Shown here: one piece after another, positions 54,938 to 63,730 of the stretch | How the letters are laid out: every line of letters starts with the position of its first letter | Numbering within the stretch: position 1 is the first letter of the stretch | Source: Moorella sp. E308F | GTDB lineage: Bacteria; Bacillota; DSM-521; Neomoorellales; Neomoorellaceae | NCBI RefSeq assembly: GCF_006538365.1 | Contig: NZ_BJKN01000001.1 | Span: forward strand, 489,639-553,638 | DNA length: 64,000 bases | Direction: 5' to 3' | Position numbers and translations under genes: made by a program | Notes under the pieces: model-generated | Told to the model about the DNA's origin: nothing | Database searches by the model: none | Seen by the model: only the letters and a program-made list of their open reading frames with translations

Positions 54938-56137
54938 ATGCGGCAGATCCTCAGCATCGCCCACTACGAAATGCTCCACATCTTCAAAGAGAAAATCCTC
55001 TTTCTAATGGTCTTCCTCGTCCCCCTCGGCTACGCCGCCCTTTTCGGCGCCGCCTATGTCACCGCCGTCCTTAACAACGTGCCTATAGCCATCGTCGACC
55101 TGGATGACTCAAAACTCAGCCGGGAAATAGCCGCCGCCTTCGCCAACAGCCCTCACTTCAAGGTCGTCGACGACATAAAGACTTATCCTGAGCTTCAGGA
55201 GGGGATGAAAAACGGCCGGGTGCGGGCCGGCGTGGTCATCCCGGAACACTTTGAGCAGGACATATCCCGGCACACCTTGACCAGGGTACTTGCCATTTAC
55301 GACGGCTCCAATTTAATCTGGGGGTACAATACCCGCAAGTACATCCGCGAGGTGTTTAACGAGTTCAGCGCTAGCAGCACGGCCTCCTATCTAGCGGGCA
55401 TGGGCTATACTAAAAACGAGATCCGCGCCATTATGGACACGGTCTCCCTGAACACCGAAGTCTGGTACAACCCCACTTTTAGCTATACCAACTTTTTATA
55501 TATGGGGTTAATCATGATTATCCTGCACCAGATCGGCCTCCTCAGCGTCAGCCTGACCGTAACACGGGAGAAAGAGCGCCGGACCTGGCTGCAGTACTTA
55601 AGCACTCCTGTGCCGGCGTGGAAAATCTTCGCCGGCAAGGCCCTCCCTTATTTCGTCGCCGGCTTTTTCAATTATGCCCTCCTGCTTTGGTTCGCCTCCC
55701 GCTTCGTCCACGTAAAGATCGGCGGCTCCCCGACCCTGCTTATCCTGCTCGGCCTGCTCTACGACTTGATCATCACCGCTGCCGGTTTTTTCATTTCCAC
55801 CCGCGCACCCAACTCCCTGCAGGTTACCAGGTACGTGATGCTTTTGTCCGTCCCCTTCTTTATGATCTCCGGCTTTACCTGGCCCTGGACCCATATACCG
55901 GCTTTTATCAATTACCTGGCCCGGCTGCTGCCCTCCACCTGGATGATGCTGGGCTTCCGGCAGGTCGCGCTGAAGGAGCTTGATATAAGCTATGTCCTGC
56001 CGCACATCCGGGCCTTAGGCCTGATGGCCCTCCTGGCGGTGCTGGCTGCCGTCACTTTTCCCAAGCGGCTCAACCCGCCCCCGAACGCCGGGACGGCGAT
56101 AAACAGCGGCCCCTCGTATCCCTCCCGCTGGAAATAA
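54938..56137 (+). CDS. ABC-2-type permease, second subunit
   Basis: 399 residues from an ATG after TTAGGAGGAAGAGG; the frame extends 16 codons back into the preceding gene. N-terminal helix (ILFLMVFLVPLGYAALFGAAYV), an external domain (NVPIAIVDLDDSKLSREIAAAF) and C-terminal helices with VPFFMISGFTWPWTHIPAFINYLARLLPSTWMMLGF. Clearly homologous to the first permease, so the channel is a heterodimer. It starts 13 bases after the first permease's stop. Confidence 0.92.
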   Translation: MRQILSIAHYEMLHIFKEKILFLMVFLVPLGYAALFGAAYVTAVLNNVPIAIVDLDDSKLSREIAAAFANSPHFKVVDDIKTYPELQEGMKNGRVRAGVVIPEHFEQDISRHTLTRVLAIYDGSNLIWGYNTRKYIREVFNEFSASSTASYLAGMGYTKNEIRAIMDTVSLNTEVWYNPTFSYTNFLYMGLIMIILHQIGLLSVSLTVTREKERRTWLQYLSTPVPAWKIFAGKALPYFVAGFFNYALLLWFASRFVHVKIGGSPTLLILLGLLYDLIITAAGFFISTRAPNSLQVTRYVMLLSVPFFMISGFTWPWTHIPAFINYLARLLPSTWMMLGFRQVALKELDISYVLPHIRALGLMALLAVLAAVTFPKRLNPPPNAGTAINSGPSYPSRWK

Positions 56138-56215
56138 ACCCGGAACCCTGGCTGGACCGGAAAAAATGGGGTAAAATTTATTTTGTAAACCTAACAGGCA
56201 AGGCGTGAGCAAGGG

Positions 56216-56824
56216 ATGGAAAGGAGAGCAAAAGGCAGCCGGGAACGCATCCTGGCTGCCGCCGAAGAAGTCTTTGCCGCCAAAGGCATAGATGGCGCGC
56301 GGGTAGATGAAATCGCCGCCCTGGCGCGGGTAAATAAACGCATGCTCTATCACTACTTCAACAGCAAAGAAGAACTTTATACTTACGTCCTCAAGGTGAA
56401 TTTCGAAAAAAGCCTCGCCGCCGGGAAAAAGGCCTTCCGCAAGAAGGGGGACTTGAAGCATCAGGTCGCGGCGGCCATCCGCAATTACTTTTATTTCCTG
56501 GCCGCCAACCCCAACTACCCTCGTCTCATGGCCTGGGAGGCCCTTCAGGGAGGTAAGTACGCCCGTAAAGTTTTACCGGAGGTGTGGGAACAGGGGCTGC
56601 CCACCCTCAGGGCCATCCTCGCCGAAGGCATTTCCCGGGGCGTCTTCCGCCCCGACCTGGACCTCAAACAGGTGCTGGCCAGCATCACCACCCTCTGCTC
56701 CGGCTATTTCACCAACAGGGACATCCTGGCCATCCTCTGGGAAGAGGACCCCTTATGCCCCGGCAATATGGAAAAGAGGCTCAAGCATATCACCGATCTG
56801 ATATTAAGCCACATCGTTGCATGA
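56216..56824 (+). CDS. TetR-family transcriptional regulator
   Basis: 202 residues. The N-terminal TetR helix-turn-helix is complete (RERILAAAEEVFAAKGIDGARVDEIAALARVNKRMLYHYFNSKEELY). The C-terminal ligand domain resembles YcfQ/CmeR types (YPRLMAWEALQGGKYARKVLPEV). It is the last gene of the exporter operon, 78 bases after the second permease. It most likely represses the promoter at 51835 through the palindrome at 51877. The ligand is unknown. Confidence 0.93.
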   Translation: MERRAKGSRERILAAAEEVFAAKGIDGARVDEIAALARVNKRMLYHYFNSKEELYTYVLKVNFEKSLAAGKKAFRKKGDLKHQVAAAIRNYFYFLAANPNYPRLMAWEALQGGKYARKVLPEVWEQGLPTLRAILAEGISRGVFRPDLDLKQVLASITTLCSGYFTNRDILAILWEEDPLCPGNMEKRLKHITDLILSHIVA

Positions 56825-56952
56825 GCCGCTCTAAAGGCTTCTTCGCATCTCCGCTGGCGTGATATAATATTTTAGTAATGGCTAAAAGAAATGGTCAGAA
56901 AAAGCGGACGGTTCCGCTTCCAGCTAATTTTTTCCCAAGAAGGGTGATGCAA

Positions 56953-57240
56953 ATGGGATTGGATGCAGATAAAATAAACGCCAGTGAGAAAATGGTTAAA
57001 AGACTTGTTCTGAAAACTTTACTCGCCAAGGTAGAAGAAATAAACCGTACTGTTGAAGAACTTAAAAAAAGCCTTGGCTACTTTGAAAGGAAATATGGGA
57101 TGAGTACCGAAGCATTTTATCAGGCCTTTGTTCAAGGTAGTCTGGATGATAATATGGATTTTTTTGAGTGGAAAGCAACAAAAGATATGCTAGATGAACT
57201 AAAAATAGAAAAAGAAGCCTTGCTCGGGGTATTAAAATGA
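56953..57240 (+). CDS. TumA-type helical protein, second copy
   Basis: 95 residues from an ATG after AGAAGGGTG; the frame opens earlier at 56878, but that lies only about ten bases after a likely -10 box (TATAAT, 56863-56868), which leaves no room for a ribosome site. Helical and charged: VKRLVLKTLLAKVEEINRTVEELKKSLGYFERKYGMSTEAFYQ, then DFFEWKATKDMLDELKIEKEAL. Same family as the protein at 46235-46555. Its own TumE-like partner downstream is broken. Confidence 0.72.
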   Translation: MGLDADKINASEKMVKRLVLKTLLAKVEEINRTVEELKKSLGYFERKYGMSTEAFYQAFVQGSLDDNMDFFEWKATKDMLDELKIEKEALLGVLK

Positions 57241-57428
57241 TCCAGGAATACTTCGACTTCCTAAAGAAAATCGCCAGGAATTCCGGCTTATTAAGGAAGT
57301 GATTGCTCTTAATAGAGGTTTCATCAGGTTTATCAGGCCACATCAATAGGCACGAAGAGGATCAAATTAAACCCTCTATAGAACCAACGTTAACTGAAAT
57401 TTTAAAGATAATAGAGAATAACTTCTAG
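57237..57428 (+). pseudogene. TumE-family toxin remnant
   Basis: An ATG overlaps the stop of the helical-partner gene (ATGA) and reads MIQEYFDFLKKIARNSG before a stop. A one-base shift continues as LIKEVIALNRGFIRF. A second shift gives HINRHEEDQIKPSIEPTLTEIL to a stop at 57426-57428, which parallels the C-terminus of the intact TumE-like protein (HHKHIGSSERVEPSLEIDLSAVL). The central part is deleted, so no toxin is made. Confidence 0.75.
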
Positions 57429-57496
57429 CTTCCCTTTGACCATGGACACAAAACTGGATGTCTTGAAAAGCCGGATTAAAATGGTCCGTCAAACCC

Positions 57497-59059
57497 TCAC
57501 CAGATCTTCACGCCAATATTAAAAGCCCGGTTCCAGGGGAAAGAAATCTCCAGGGAGTCAATTTTAAAATCACGCAAGTGGGCCCGGGCGAACCGGTCCA
57601 TACCCTCCCTGATGGCGGTGAAAATACGATCCGCATAAGCTCCCAGGTTATTTTTATCCACCCCGTAGGGCCGGATAATCTCCCGGTCAACCTGGCCGCG
57701 CACATTGGCCTGATAGCCCCAGTCATCGAGGAGGCGCACGGCCAGGATGGCCTGCTGGTCCTCCGGCTGCATCTGGCGGGCCAGCAGCCCCTGGCAGAGA
57801 GCGTAGCCGATGGAATTGCCGGCCGTGTTCATGCCCGCATAGGCCTGAAGACGCGGCAGCAAGCCGGCCTGCTCCAAGGCCGCCAGCAAGGAATTGTCGC
57901 CGCCGTTGGCGAAGGCAATATCGGCCAGGGCCACCGGCCGTCCCCCGGCGATGTACGCCGCGATTTTGTCCGCATAAGCTGCCGCCGCCGGCCTCAAGGC
58001 GGCGCTGTTAGCTGGCGAAGCAGCTTCCCTGGTAACGCCGTCCGGCGGCGTGTTGAGCATTAACACCAGGTCGGCCGAGCGGGAGTCGGTCACAATCCGG
58101 CCACCGGCCGCGGCAATGTGGGCGGCTGCGTTTTCGCCGACGGTGGTGTCCTCATAAAGCGCTACGGTGGCCGCCCCCGGCCCCGGGGCGTACTCCAGAT
58201 AAACCCCGGGCTTTTCTCCAGCCAGTAGGTTGGCCAGGCGCGTCAGCAGGACGAGGCCCCCTTCATCAACGCCGGGAAAAGAAATAAATTTGTCCGCCGT
58301 CAGGCCCTCCGCCTGCTGCAACAGGTAACGGTATTCCCAGTGGGACTGGCTGGGGGCGGAAGTATCATCCCGCCCCAGGACCAGGTAGTCGATTATCCCC
58401 TCCCGCGTCAATTCCAGCAGGCGGGAGGTTACCTCCAGGTTTTTCGCCCGCCGTTCCAGCCAGTCCCGGAGGTACTCCCGTGGTATGAAGGACTTTAAAC
58501 CGGCCAGCTCCGTTGCTTCCCAAGGTTCTAAACCGCCGTTTTCCTTTTTATCCTCCAGAGCAGTCAACCTGTAAATAGCCGCACCGTAGGTACCGTAGTA
58601 AGCAGGTTCCTCCACCGCCGTATTTACAGCCGGGGTGCGCATAAGGGTGGTAAAGGCTAGAACCTTCAAGCGAGGGTTGAGGGCCTTTAGCTTTTTGAAG
58701 TTTTCCACCCGGATCAGAAGCTCTTCCCGGGAAAGCTCGTGGTTCCGGGAGGAGATCAGGCTGCCGTAAATCAAAGTGTCGGTAGCCAGCACCATCCCTC
58801 TTGTGTCAGTTGCGTTTTTAAAGACCCAATCCCAAAGGGGCTCCACCGGTGCCGGCGTTCTGTGGTCAGGCAACATAAAATCGGGAGGTGTTTCCACATA
58901 TAGGACGTCCGCCATAGCAGTGATAACATAATCCAGGTTCAACGGCCGCTCATCCAGGGGTATGTACAGGACCTTGTCCTGGGCCCGGGCCAGGCCGCTA
59001 AAACTAATTAAACCCCAGACGGAAAACAAGATAACCAGTACCAGGCGTTTTATTAACAT
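57497..59059 (-). CDS. DUF4127-family exported protein
   Basis: 520 residues from an ATG preceded by GAAGGAGAATGTT; a longer in-frame opening 36 codons upstream has no site. N-terminal signal peptide (LVLVILFSVWGLISFSGLARA), then YIPLDERPLNLDYV, LATDTLIYGSLISSR, VLGRDDTSAPSQSHWEYRYL and FPGVDEGGLVLLTRL, the conserved blocks of DUF4127. The family is found mainly in Firmicutes and has no assigned function; conserved Asp, His and Arg residues suggest an enzyme. It stands alone, with toxin debris on one side and mobile-element debris on the other. Confidence 0.88.
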   Translation of the reverse strand: MLIKRLVLVILFSVWGLISFSGLARAQDKVLYIPLDERPLNLDYVITAMADVLYVETPPDFMLPDHRTPAPVEPLWDWVFKNATDTRGMVLATDTLIYGSLISSRNHELSREELLIRVENFKKLKALNPRLKVLAFTTLMRTPAVNTAVEEPAYYGTYGAAIYRLTALEDKKENGGLEPWEATELAGLKSFIPREYLRDWLERRAKNLEVTSRLLELTREGIIDYLVLGRDDTSAPSQSHWEYRYLLQQAEGLTADKFISFPGVDEGGLVLLTRLANLLAGEKPGVYLEYAPGPGAATVALYEDTTVGENAAAHIAAAGGRIVTDSRSADLVLMLNTPPDGVTREAASPANSAALRPAAAAYADKIAAYIAGGRPVALADIAFANGGDNSLLAALEQAGLLPRLQAYAGMNTAGNSIGYALCQGLLARQMQPEDQQAILAVRLLDDWGYQANVRGQVDREIIRPYGVDKNNLGAYADRIFTAIREGMDRFARAHLRDFKIDSLEISFPWNRAFNIGVKIW

Positions 59060-59171
59060 AACATTCTCCTTCAGCAATAATCGACATGCCTCAAAGCTAT
59101 TATACCAGCAATTTTCCCCTTTTGTCTCTTGTGGGCACAAATTTTGTCGCCGGCACAAACTAATCAAGGCC

Positions 59172-59541
59172 GTAAGCGTAAAATAACCCCCACCTATTAT
59201 CTAAGGTGGGGGTTATTTTATGCTTACGTAACGCAAAAAGTGGGTAGTATTTGACGCTTACCTTCTACCGGCAACCATCGGTTGGATTCTCCTGAGGAAA
59301 CTCCGTTCTGTTTTTTATACTTCCGCAGCCAGTACCATAATTGTTTGGGGCTAACATCTTCATGGGAGGCGCACCACTCTTTAACTCTTTGCCTGCTCAT
59401 CTTATATTCGGCTATCCAGGCTTCCCATAGTGCTTGCCTTCGGCTTTGGTCATAAGAAAAACCCTCCTCAGCGTGTTTTCTGAGAAGGATTATCCCCTAA
59501 ACTTGGGTATGATGCCAAGGTGGGTTTGGTTTGGCGCTTAC
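59172..59541. mobile_element. IS66-like mini-element with 24-bp terminal inverted repeats
   Basis: The ends are GTAAGCGTAAAATAACCCCC (from 59172, plus strand) and, on the minus strand from 59541, GTAAGCGCCAAACCAAACCC. They match at 18 of 24 positions, and GTAAGC is the usual IS66 terminus. The only gene inside is a frameshifted tnpA. At the 59172 end the repeat is mirrored at once (59204-59227), forming a 24-bp hairpin with an eight-base loop. No 8-bp target duplication is visible (TCAAGGCC against GCAGGAAT), so one flank has been rearranged. Confidence 0.65.
59224..59453 (-). pseudogene. IS66-type TnpA accessory protein, frameshifted
   Basis: AGGAGG and an ATG at 59451-59453 open MTKAE, then the frame is lost. 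One base off, RQALWEAWIAEYKMSRQRVKEWCASHEDVSPKQLWYWLRKYKKQ continues, the small helix-turn-helix TnpA of IS66 elements, to a stop at 59224. A single-base deletion in the fifth codon explains it. TnpB and the main transposase are absent. Confidence 0.75.
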
Positions 59542-59812
59542 GCAGGAATTAACCGCTTATTTCAAGTACCCACCAGAAATACACCGGATTATCTATACCA
59601 CCAATACCGTCGTGGGTTATCACCAACAGCTGAGAAAGGTTACTAAAACTAAATCGGTCTATATGACGGATGATGCTCTCTGTAAAATCATCTACCTGGC
59701 CATCCTCGACATTGCAAGAAAATGGACTATGCCGATAAGAGATTGGGGCAGGTGTCTCTCTCAACTAAAAATCTACTTTGATGATAGACTGACGGCAAGA
59801 ATGATTATTTAA
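59541..59812 (+). pseudogene. IS256-family transposase, C-terminal fragment
   Basis: The plus strand encodes LTAYFKYPPEIHRIIYTTNTVVGYHQQLRKVTKTKSVYMTDDALCKIIYLAILDIARKWTMPIRDWGRCLSQLKIYFDDRL, the conserved C-terminal part of IS256-type transposases, about 90 of some 400 residues. The 5' part is missing; the fragment begins at the end of the IS66-like element, which probably cut it. Confidence 0.85.
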
Positions 59813-60054
59813 CTGGCATACAAGGGAATATTAACTGAGATAGTTCTTGGGGGCTCTGCCCCCAAACCTCCGAGGTTTATCGCTAGTTCTCCCAGGGATA
59901 ATTGGTACTGGGACCTTAATGATTTACACTCCCAAGGAAAATGGTTATCTTGAACTTCCCACCCTCCATTATCCACAGCAGAATTCCGGCAGGTAACGGT
60001 TTGCTTTTCAGCATTGTCCTATCCTCCTGCTTATTCACCCACATGCAACTCTCC

Positions 60055-61155
60055 TCAACTGCCAGATGCTGCCCATGGCTTTTCAAAAGCAAGCTTCATG
60101 TAAGCGTGCTGTCGGGTCAATTCATTCAAGTTTATCCTTGCCTGGACTACGGCAATTTCTGCTGCCACAACATCTGCCTCTGTAGCCATACCGGTGTCAT
60201 ATTTTACCTTGGCGACCCTTAAATTCTCCTGGGCCATTTTTAAAGTTTCCCGGGCGGCTTGATAGCTTTCCTCCAGGCTTTTTGTGTTATAATATATTTG
60301 TTTAGTTACCATTTCCATTAATTCCTGGGCGCTTGCCGCATCCAACTTGGCCTGATCAACCGCTATTTGTCTAGCCTTATATGGCGTATATTCTCCAGAA
60401 GAAAATATCATATCTGCCGCCCATTCTTTTAATGTCACTTGCTGCTGGGCTTGCCAGACACTGGGGCTGCTTTCGATAATTCTTGCTACTTCATAATTAA
60501 GATCGTCGATTTCCAGAGGTTCATAGGTCGGCTTATCGGTTAAAGTCGGCCTTGCGTTTGTATCCAGGCCGATTTGCTGGTTAAAAGAATTATAAGCCTC
60601 TTCCAAATCATGCCGTGCAGCCTGCAAATTGTTTTTTGCCTTTTGCCACTCTCCCTCTGCAGCGACAATAGCTGACTCGGCCACGGTCCCTGCTCGCAAG
60701 CCTGCACGTGCGTTCTGTAGGTTTAAAAGGGCCTGCTGTTCCAGTTTCTCCTGTAGTTCAACCTCCTCCTGGGCAGATTGCACATTCCAATAACTTTGGC
60801 ATGTTTCCAATACCACCGCATCTCGTTTTGCTTCCAGAGATTTTTTGCTCATACGCCAGGTGAGATCGGCTGATAATAGATTGTTCCATTTAACCTCATA
60901 AGTCGAATCGTAGCTACTGCCCATTTCTGGCGTAAATGTTACACTCTCGGCCGCATTATCTCTCAAATATTTCGTTCGATCAATTTCCGCTTCGGCTTTC
61001 TTTAGTTCTTTATCATTCTGGAGGGCTAGGTCAATCGCTTGCTGAAGGGTCAACGAGGTTTCCCCCGTATTTGTTCCCGTTGCAAACGCTTGGAAGGGAA
61101 AAAGATTAAATAAAAGTAAAGCTGGCAGCAAGATATAGATACCCGCGCGCCGCAT
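60055..61155 (-). CDS. TolC-like outer-membrane-efflux-family protein
   Basis: 366 residues from an ATG eight bases after AGGAG. A signal peptide (GIYILLPALLLFNLFPFQAFA) is followed by the OEP repeat pattern SLTLQQAIDLALQNDKELKKAEAEID, then long helices (about 85-160, 250-350) that end in YDTGMATEADVVAAEIAVVQARINLNELTRQHAYMKLAFEKP. Ordinary TolC has about 430-490 residues with membrane strands; here the strand regions seem reduced. In a single-membrane Firmicute its role is unclear; it may span the cell wall or S-layer. It follows the S-layer-like gene on the same strand with a hairpin between. Confidence 0.82.
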   Translation of the reverse strand: MRRAGIYILLPALLLFNLFPFQAFATGTNTGETSLTLQQAIDLALQNDKELKKAEAEIDRTKYLRDNAAESVTFTPEMGSSYDSTYEVKWNNLLSADLTWRMSKKSLEAKRDAVVLETCQSYWNVQSAQEEVELQEKLEQQALLNLQNARAGLRAGTVAESAIVAAEGEWQKAKNNLQAARHDLEEAYNSFNQQIGLDTNARPTLTDKPTYEPLEIDDLNYEVARIIESSPSVWQAQQQVTLKEWAADMIFSSGEYTPYKARQIAVDQAKLDAASAQELMEMVTKQIYYNTKSLEESYQAARETLKMAQENLRVAKVKYDTGMATEADVVAAEIAVVQARINLNELTRQHAYMKLAFEKPWAASGS

Positions 61156-61174
61156 ATATTTCACTCCTAAATCC

Positions 61175-61207
61175 GGGACCCGGATCTATGTCTGAGATCC
61201 GGGTCCC
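61175..61207. terminator. Hairpin terminator between the S-layer-like and TolC-like genes
   Basis: GGGACCCGGATCT pairs perfectly with AGATCCGGGTCCC across a seven-base loop. On the plus strand TTT follows; on the minus strand GGATTTA. It lies 37 bases after the S-layer-like stop and just before the TolC-like ribosome site, so it probably limits read-through. Confidence 0.7.
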
Positions 61208-61243
61208 TTTGCTACTACTCTAACGTGAACGTTTTTTCATTGC

Positions 61244-63442
61244 TTATAGACTCATGTTGACGGTCTGAGTTGTCTCATTGTAATCCACTTGGGCGCCAAA
61301 GGCCTGAGCAATCCAACGGAACGGCACCATTACGCGACCGTTGACCACTTCGGTGACAACGTCCATGGTTACGGGAGCACCGTTGATGGAAAGTATGGCG
61401 CTGCCAGGAGTGGCCTGCACTACGCGACCATTGCCAATAAATGTAGCGGTCTTGCCGTCCCAGAGAATATTTTCCGGGGAAATTCCCAGGGCGTATGCAA
61501 CATATCGTACAGGCAGGTAGGTGCGGCCGTTTTTCACGTAGGCGGCGACATCCATGGTGGCTTCCACACCGTTTACTGAGTATGTGGTGCTGCCAATGAC
61601 AAAGGATGCACTCTGCTTGGTCGCACCGCCGGCAGCAGTTACACATGTAGCGTTGACTACTACAGCAGCTACATCGTCATCTTCAAAGAAGGGGTCGTCA
61701 CTTTCATAACCTACTTTATCAGTTTCTACCACTGCGTCGCCACCGATTTCAACTTCTATGTCGCCTTCGGGCAAGACGCGATTAACGGCATACTTAATGT
61801 CGCTGATTACGATCGTGCTGGCTTCGGTACTTTCGTCGCCAATAGTTATAGTCAAAACATTATCATCAACGTCAATATCTTCGATCTCCAGATCGCCTTC
61901 GGTCACCTCAACATCGGGGGTGCCATCGAAGTCGACATCGTCAGGCAGCGTGACCACCAAGTCGTCAGCTTTAATTGCTTCTGCAGCATACTCGGTAATC
62001 ACAATGTCACCGGCAGCTTGGCCATACTTGCCAATCTCAATATTAGTCTTATCAGCGGATACACTAATAGGAGCAACTACTTTGGCGATGGTAATCTCGC
62101 CTTCCAGACCGGCGCTGCCGCCAACTTCTACCACCAGGTCACCGGTCACGCCAGCTTTCAGGGCTACCTGGATGTCTTCAATAGTTAATTCAACAGCATC
62201 GTCACCCTCGGAACTTCCGTCCACTGTCAGTTTCAATGTCCGATCGTCAGTTCCTTGGAGCTTGGCGTCTAATCGAACGTCGCCATCTTCTGCTACATTG
62301 GTTACGCCATTATCCGGATCAATTTCTTTATCATCAATCTTGACCCACCTGGCGTTGGCGGGTAGGGTCAAAGTAATGGAGCGACCGTTAATAAGGCTAC
62401 CGGCTACAGTTTCCTTAATGGTGATGTCGCTGACGTCCTGCTCATTATAACCGGCATAAGCGATGACATCAGGATCATCAGCTTCGATGGTCACGTCGTA
62501 ATCGCCGTAGGTACCGACTATGATCTCGTCAGGGGTGGCAGAATAATCCCCTTTAACATCCACCACTACATCGCCATATTCCGCATCATCCGTCTCAGCT
62601 ACCTCTATATCTACTGTGAACTCAAAAGCAGATCTTGAAGTTGACTTGCTTGCTTCGCTCTGCAAAGAAATGTGTAACTCATCCTTATCATCCGGATCCA
62701 CAACAATATTTAAATCGCTCGCGTTTAAGCTGCCCCATAGGACATTCTTATTACTTGGCTTAGACCACTCAAATCCGTCTGGCAAGACTAAGTCTAACGT
62801 GTCCTCTTCATTGAGGCTACCTGCCACGTCTTCTTCTACCCGGATGGTGACCGTGCCGCCTTCGTCAGAGAAAGTATCGTCTTCGACGACGCTGACTTCC
62901 ACAGCGCTGCCGCTGACTTTACCGATGACTACCTTGCCATCGCCGAATTGGCCGCTGATACCATCGATAGTTACTTCAATATCGCCTTTGGGAGCACCGT
63001 CGGCTACGTATATATTTTCAAACGGGATGTATATGTTGAGTTCGCCGCTCCCCGACGGAGTATAAGACAGCTTAAAAGAGTTTTCGTCAACCTCAGTTAA
63101 ATATACGGCATTCGTTACATTCGTTACACCGTCATCTTCAAGATACGCGCTTATGCCCGCTGCAAAGTCAGCGAAATTTTGCACGTCGGTACCTTCTTCA
63201 TAAACAATATCAAAATCATCAGGTAAAGAAATCAAGGCTTCTGAAGTTTTACCAGGCACGGTAGGATCGACGTTAATGCGTAGGGTGCCTAGATCCCTTA
63301 CGGCATCGTCTTTTACTGATGGTGCATCTAATGCTTCATAGGTGGTTCCCGCTATCGCTGTCCCGGCGAAGGGCACCATCAGGCCCACCAGCATGGCTAG
63401 GGTGAGCAGGATGGAAATCCATTTTTTCCTCGTCTTTAACAA
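61244..63442 (-). CDS. Large secreted S-layer-like protein with copper-amine-oxidase-N-type C-terminal domains
   Basis: 732 residues from a TTG eight bases after AAGGAGG. Signal peptide (ISILLTLAMLVGLMVPFAGTAIA). The body (about 30-600) is acidic, Val/Asp/Glu-rich and repetitive in design, with recurring beta-strand units such as GEITIAKV, GDIEVEIGG and LVVTLPDDVDF. The C-terminal 120 residues hold two units of the copper amine oxidase N-like domain (GVEATMDVAAYVKNGRTYLPVRYVAYALG; GAPVTMDVVTEVVNGRVMVPFRWIAQAFG), a wall-associated module in Clostridia. It is likely a structural surface protein. Function inferred from composition and domains. Confidence 0.85.
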   Translation of the reverse strand: MLKTRKKWISILLTLAMLVGLMVPFAGTAIAGTTYEALDAPSVKDDAVRDLGTLRINVDPTVPGKTSEALISLPDDFDIVYEEGTDVQNFADFAAGISAYLEDDGVTNVTNAVYLTEVDENSFKLSYTPSGSGELNIYIPFENIYVADGAPKGDIEVTIDGISGQFGDGKVVIGKVSGSAVEVSVVEDDTFSDEGGTVTIRVEEDVAGSLNEEDTLDLVLPDGFEWSKPSNKNVLWGSLNASDLNIVVDPDDKDELHISLQSEASKSTSRSAFEFTVDIEVAETDDAEYGDVVVDVKGDYSATPDEIIVGTYGDYDVTIEADDPDVIAYAGYNEQDVSDITIKETVAGSLINGRSITLTLPANARWVKIDDKEIDPDNGVTNVAEDGDVRLDAKLQGTDDRTLKLTVDGSSEGDDAVELTIEDIQVALKAGVTGDLVVEVGGSAGLEGEITIAKVVAPISVSADKTNIEIGKYGQAAGDIVITEYAAEAIKADDLVVTLPDDVDFDGTPDVEVTEGDLEIEDIDVDDNVLTITIGDESTEASTIVISDIKYAVNRVLPEGDIEVEIGGDAVVETDKVGYESDDPFFEDDDVAAVVVNATCVTAAGGATKQSASFVIGSTTYSVNGVEATMDVAAYVKNGRTYLPVRYVAYALGISPENILWDGKTATFIGNGRVVQATPGSAILSINGAPVTMDVVTEVVNGRVMVPFRWIAQAFGAQVDYNETTQTVNMSL

Positions 63443-63730
63443 CTAGTTTCCCTCCTTGATTTTTTGCCCGTATGTAGGGCGGCAACTTGCTTCTCTGCGG
63501 CCAGGGAGGCCTTTTTGCCCGGTATCTCCCTCCTTATCTCTGATTTCGCAATTGTTGCTACGGCTAAGGCTACGACTACTGCTGGGATTAGGCAAATGTG
63601 CCATGGGAGGAATATTCTACGCCGCCAGCCGTTTTTCTGCCGGACTGGACGGCTTTTCCTCGCCCAACCAGTTAATTAGACACCGCTGAGCGGCGAAAAG
63701 TTCCCGGCCGAGATTAATTTTTTAGGTTCA
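63443..63730. other. Untranslated leader of the S-layer-like gene
   Basis: 288 bases between two minus-strand genes. It contains GC-rich dyads (GGCCTCCC/GGGAGGCC region near 63505-63535, and GCCGCTCAGCGGT near 63681-63697, the latter followed on the minus strand by TAATTAA) and ends in a strong ribosome site. A structured leader for a very abundant mRNA is plausible; no known riboswitch class was recognised. Confidence 0.4.

Noticed and set aside
59941-60222. Plus-strand 93-codon frame overlapping the end of the TolC-like gene
   Set aside because: It overlaps a well-supported minus-strand gene, has no ribosome site and no homology pattern.
63443-63730. Possible cyclic-di-GMP or other riboswitch before the S-layer-like gene
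   Set aside because: The plus-strand stretch CGCAATTGTTGCTACGGCTA looked faintly like a GEMM core, but it is on the wrong strand for the gene, and the GGGACGCAAAG and GCACAGGGCAAAC blocks are missing.
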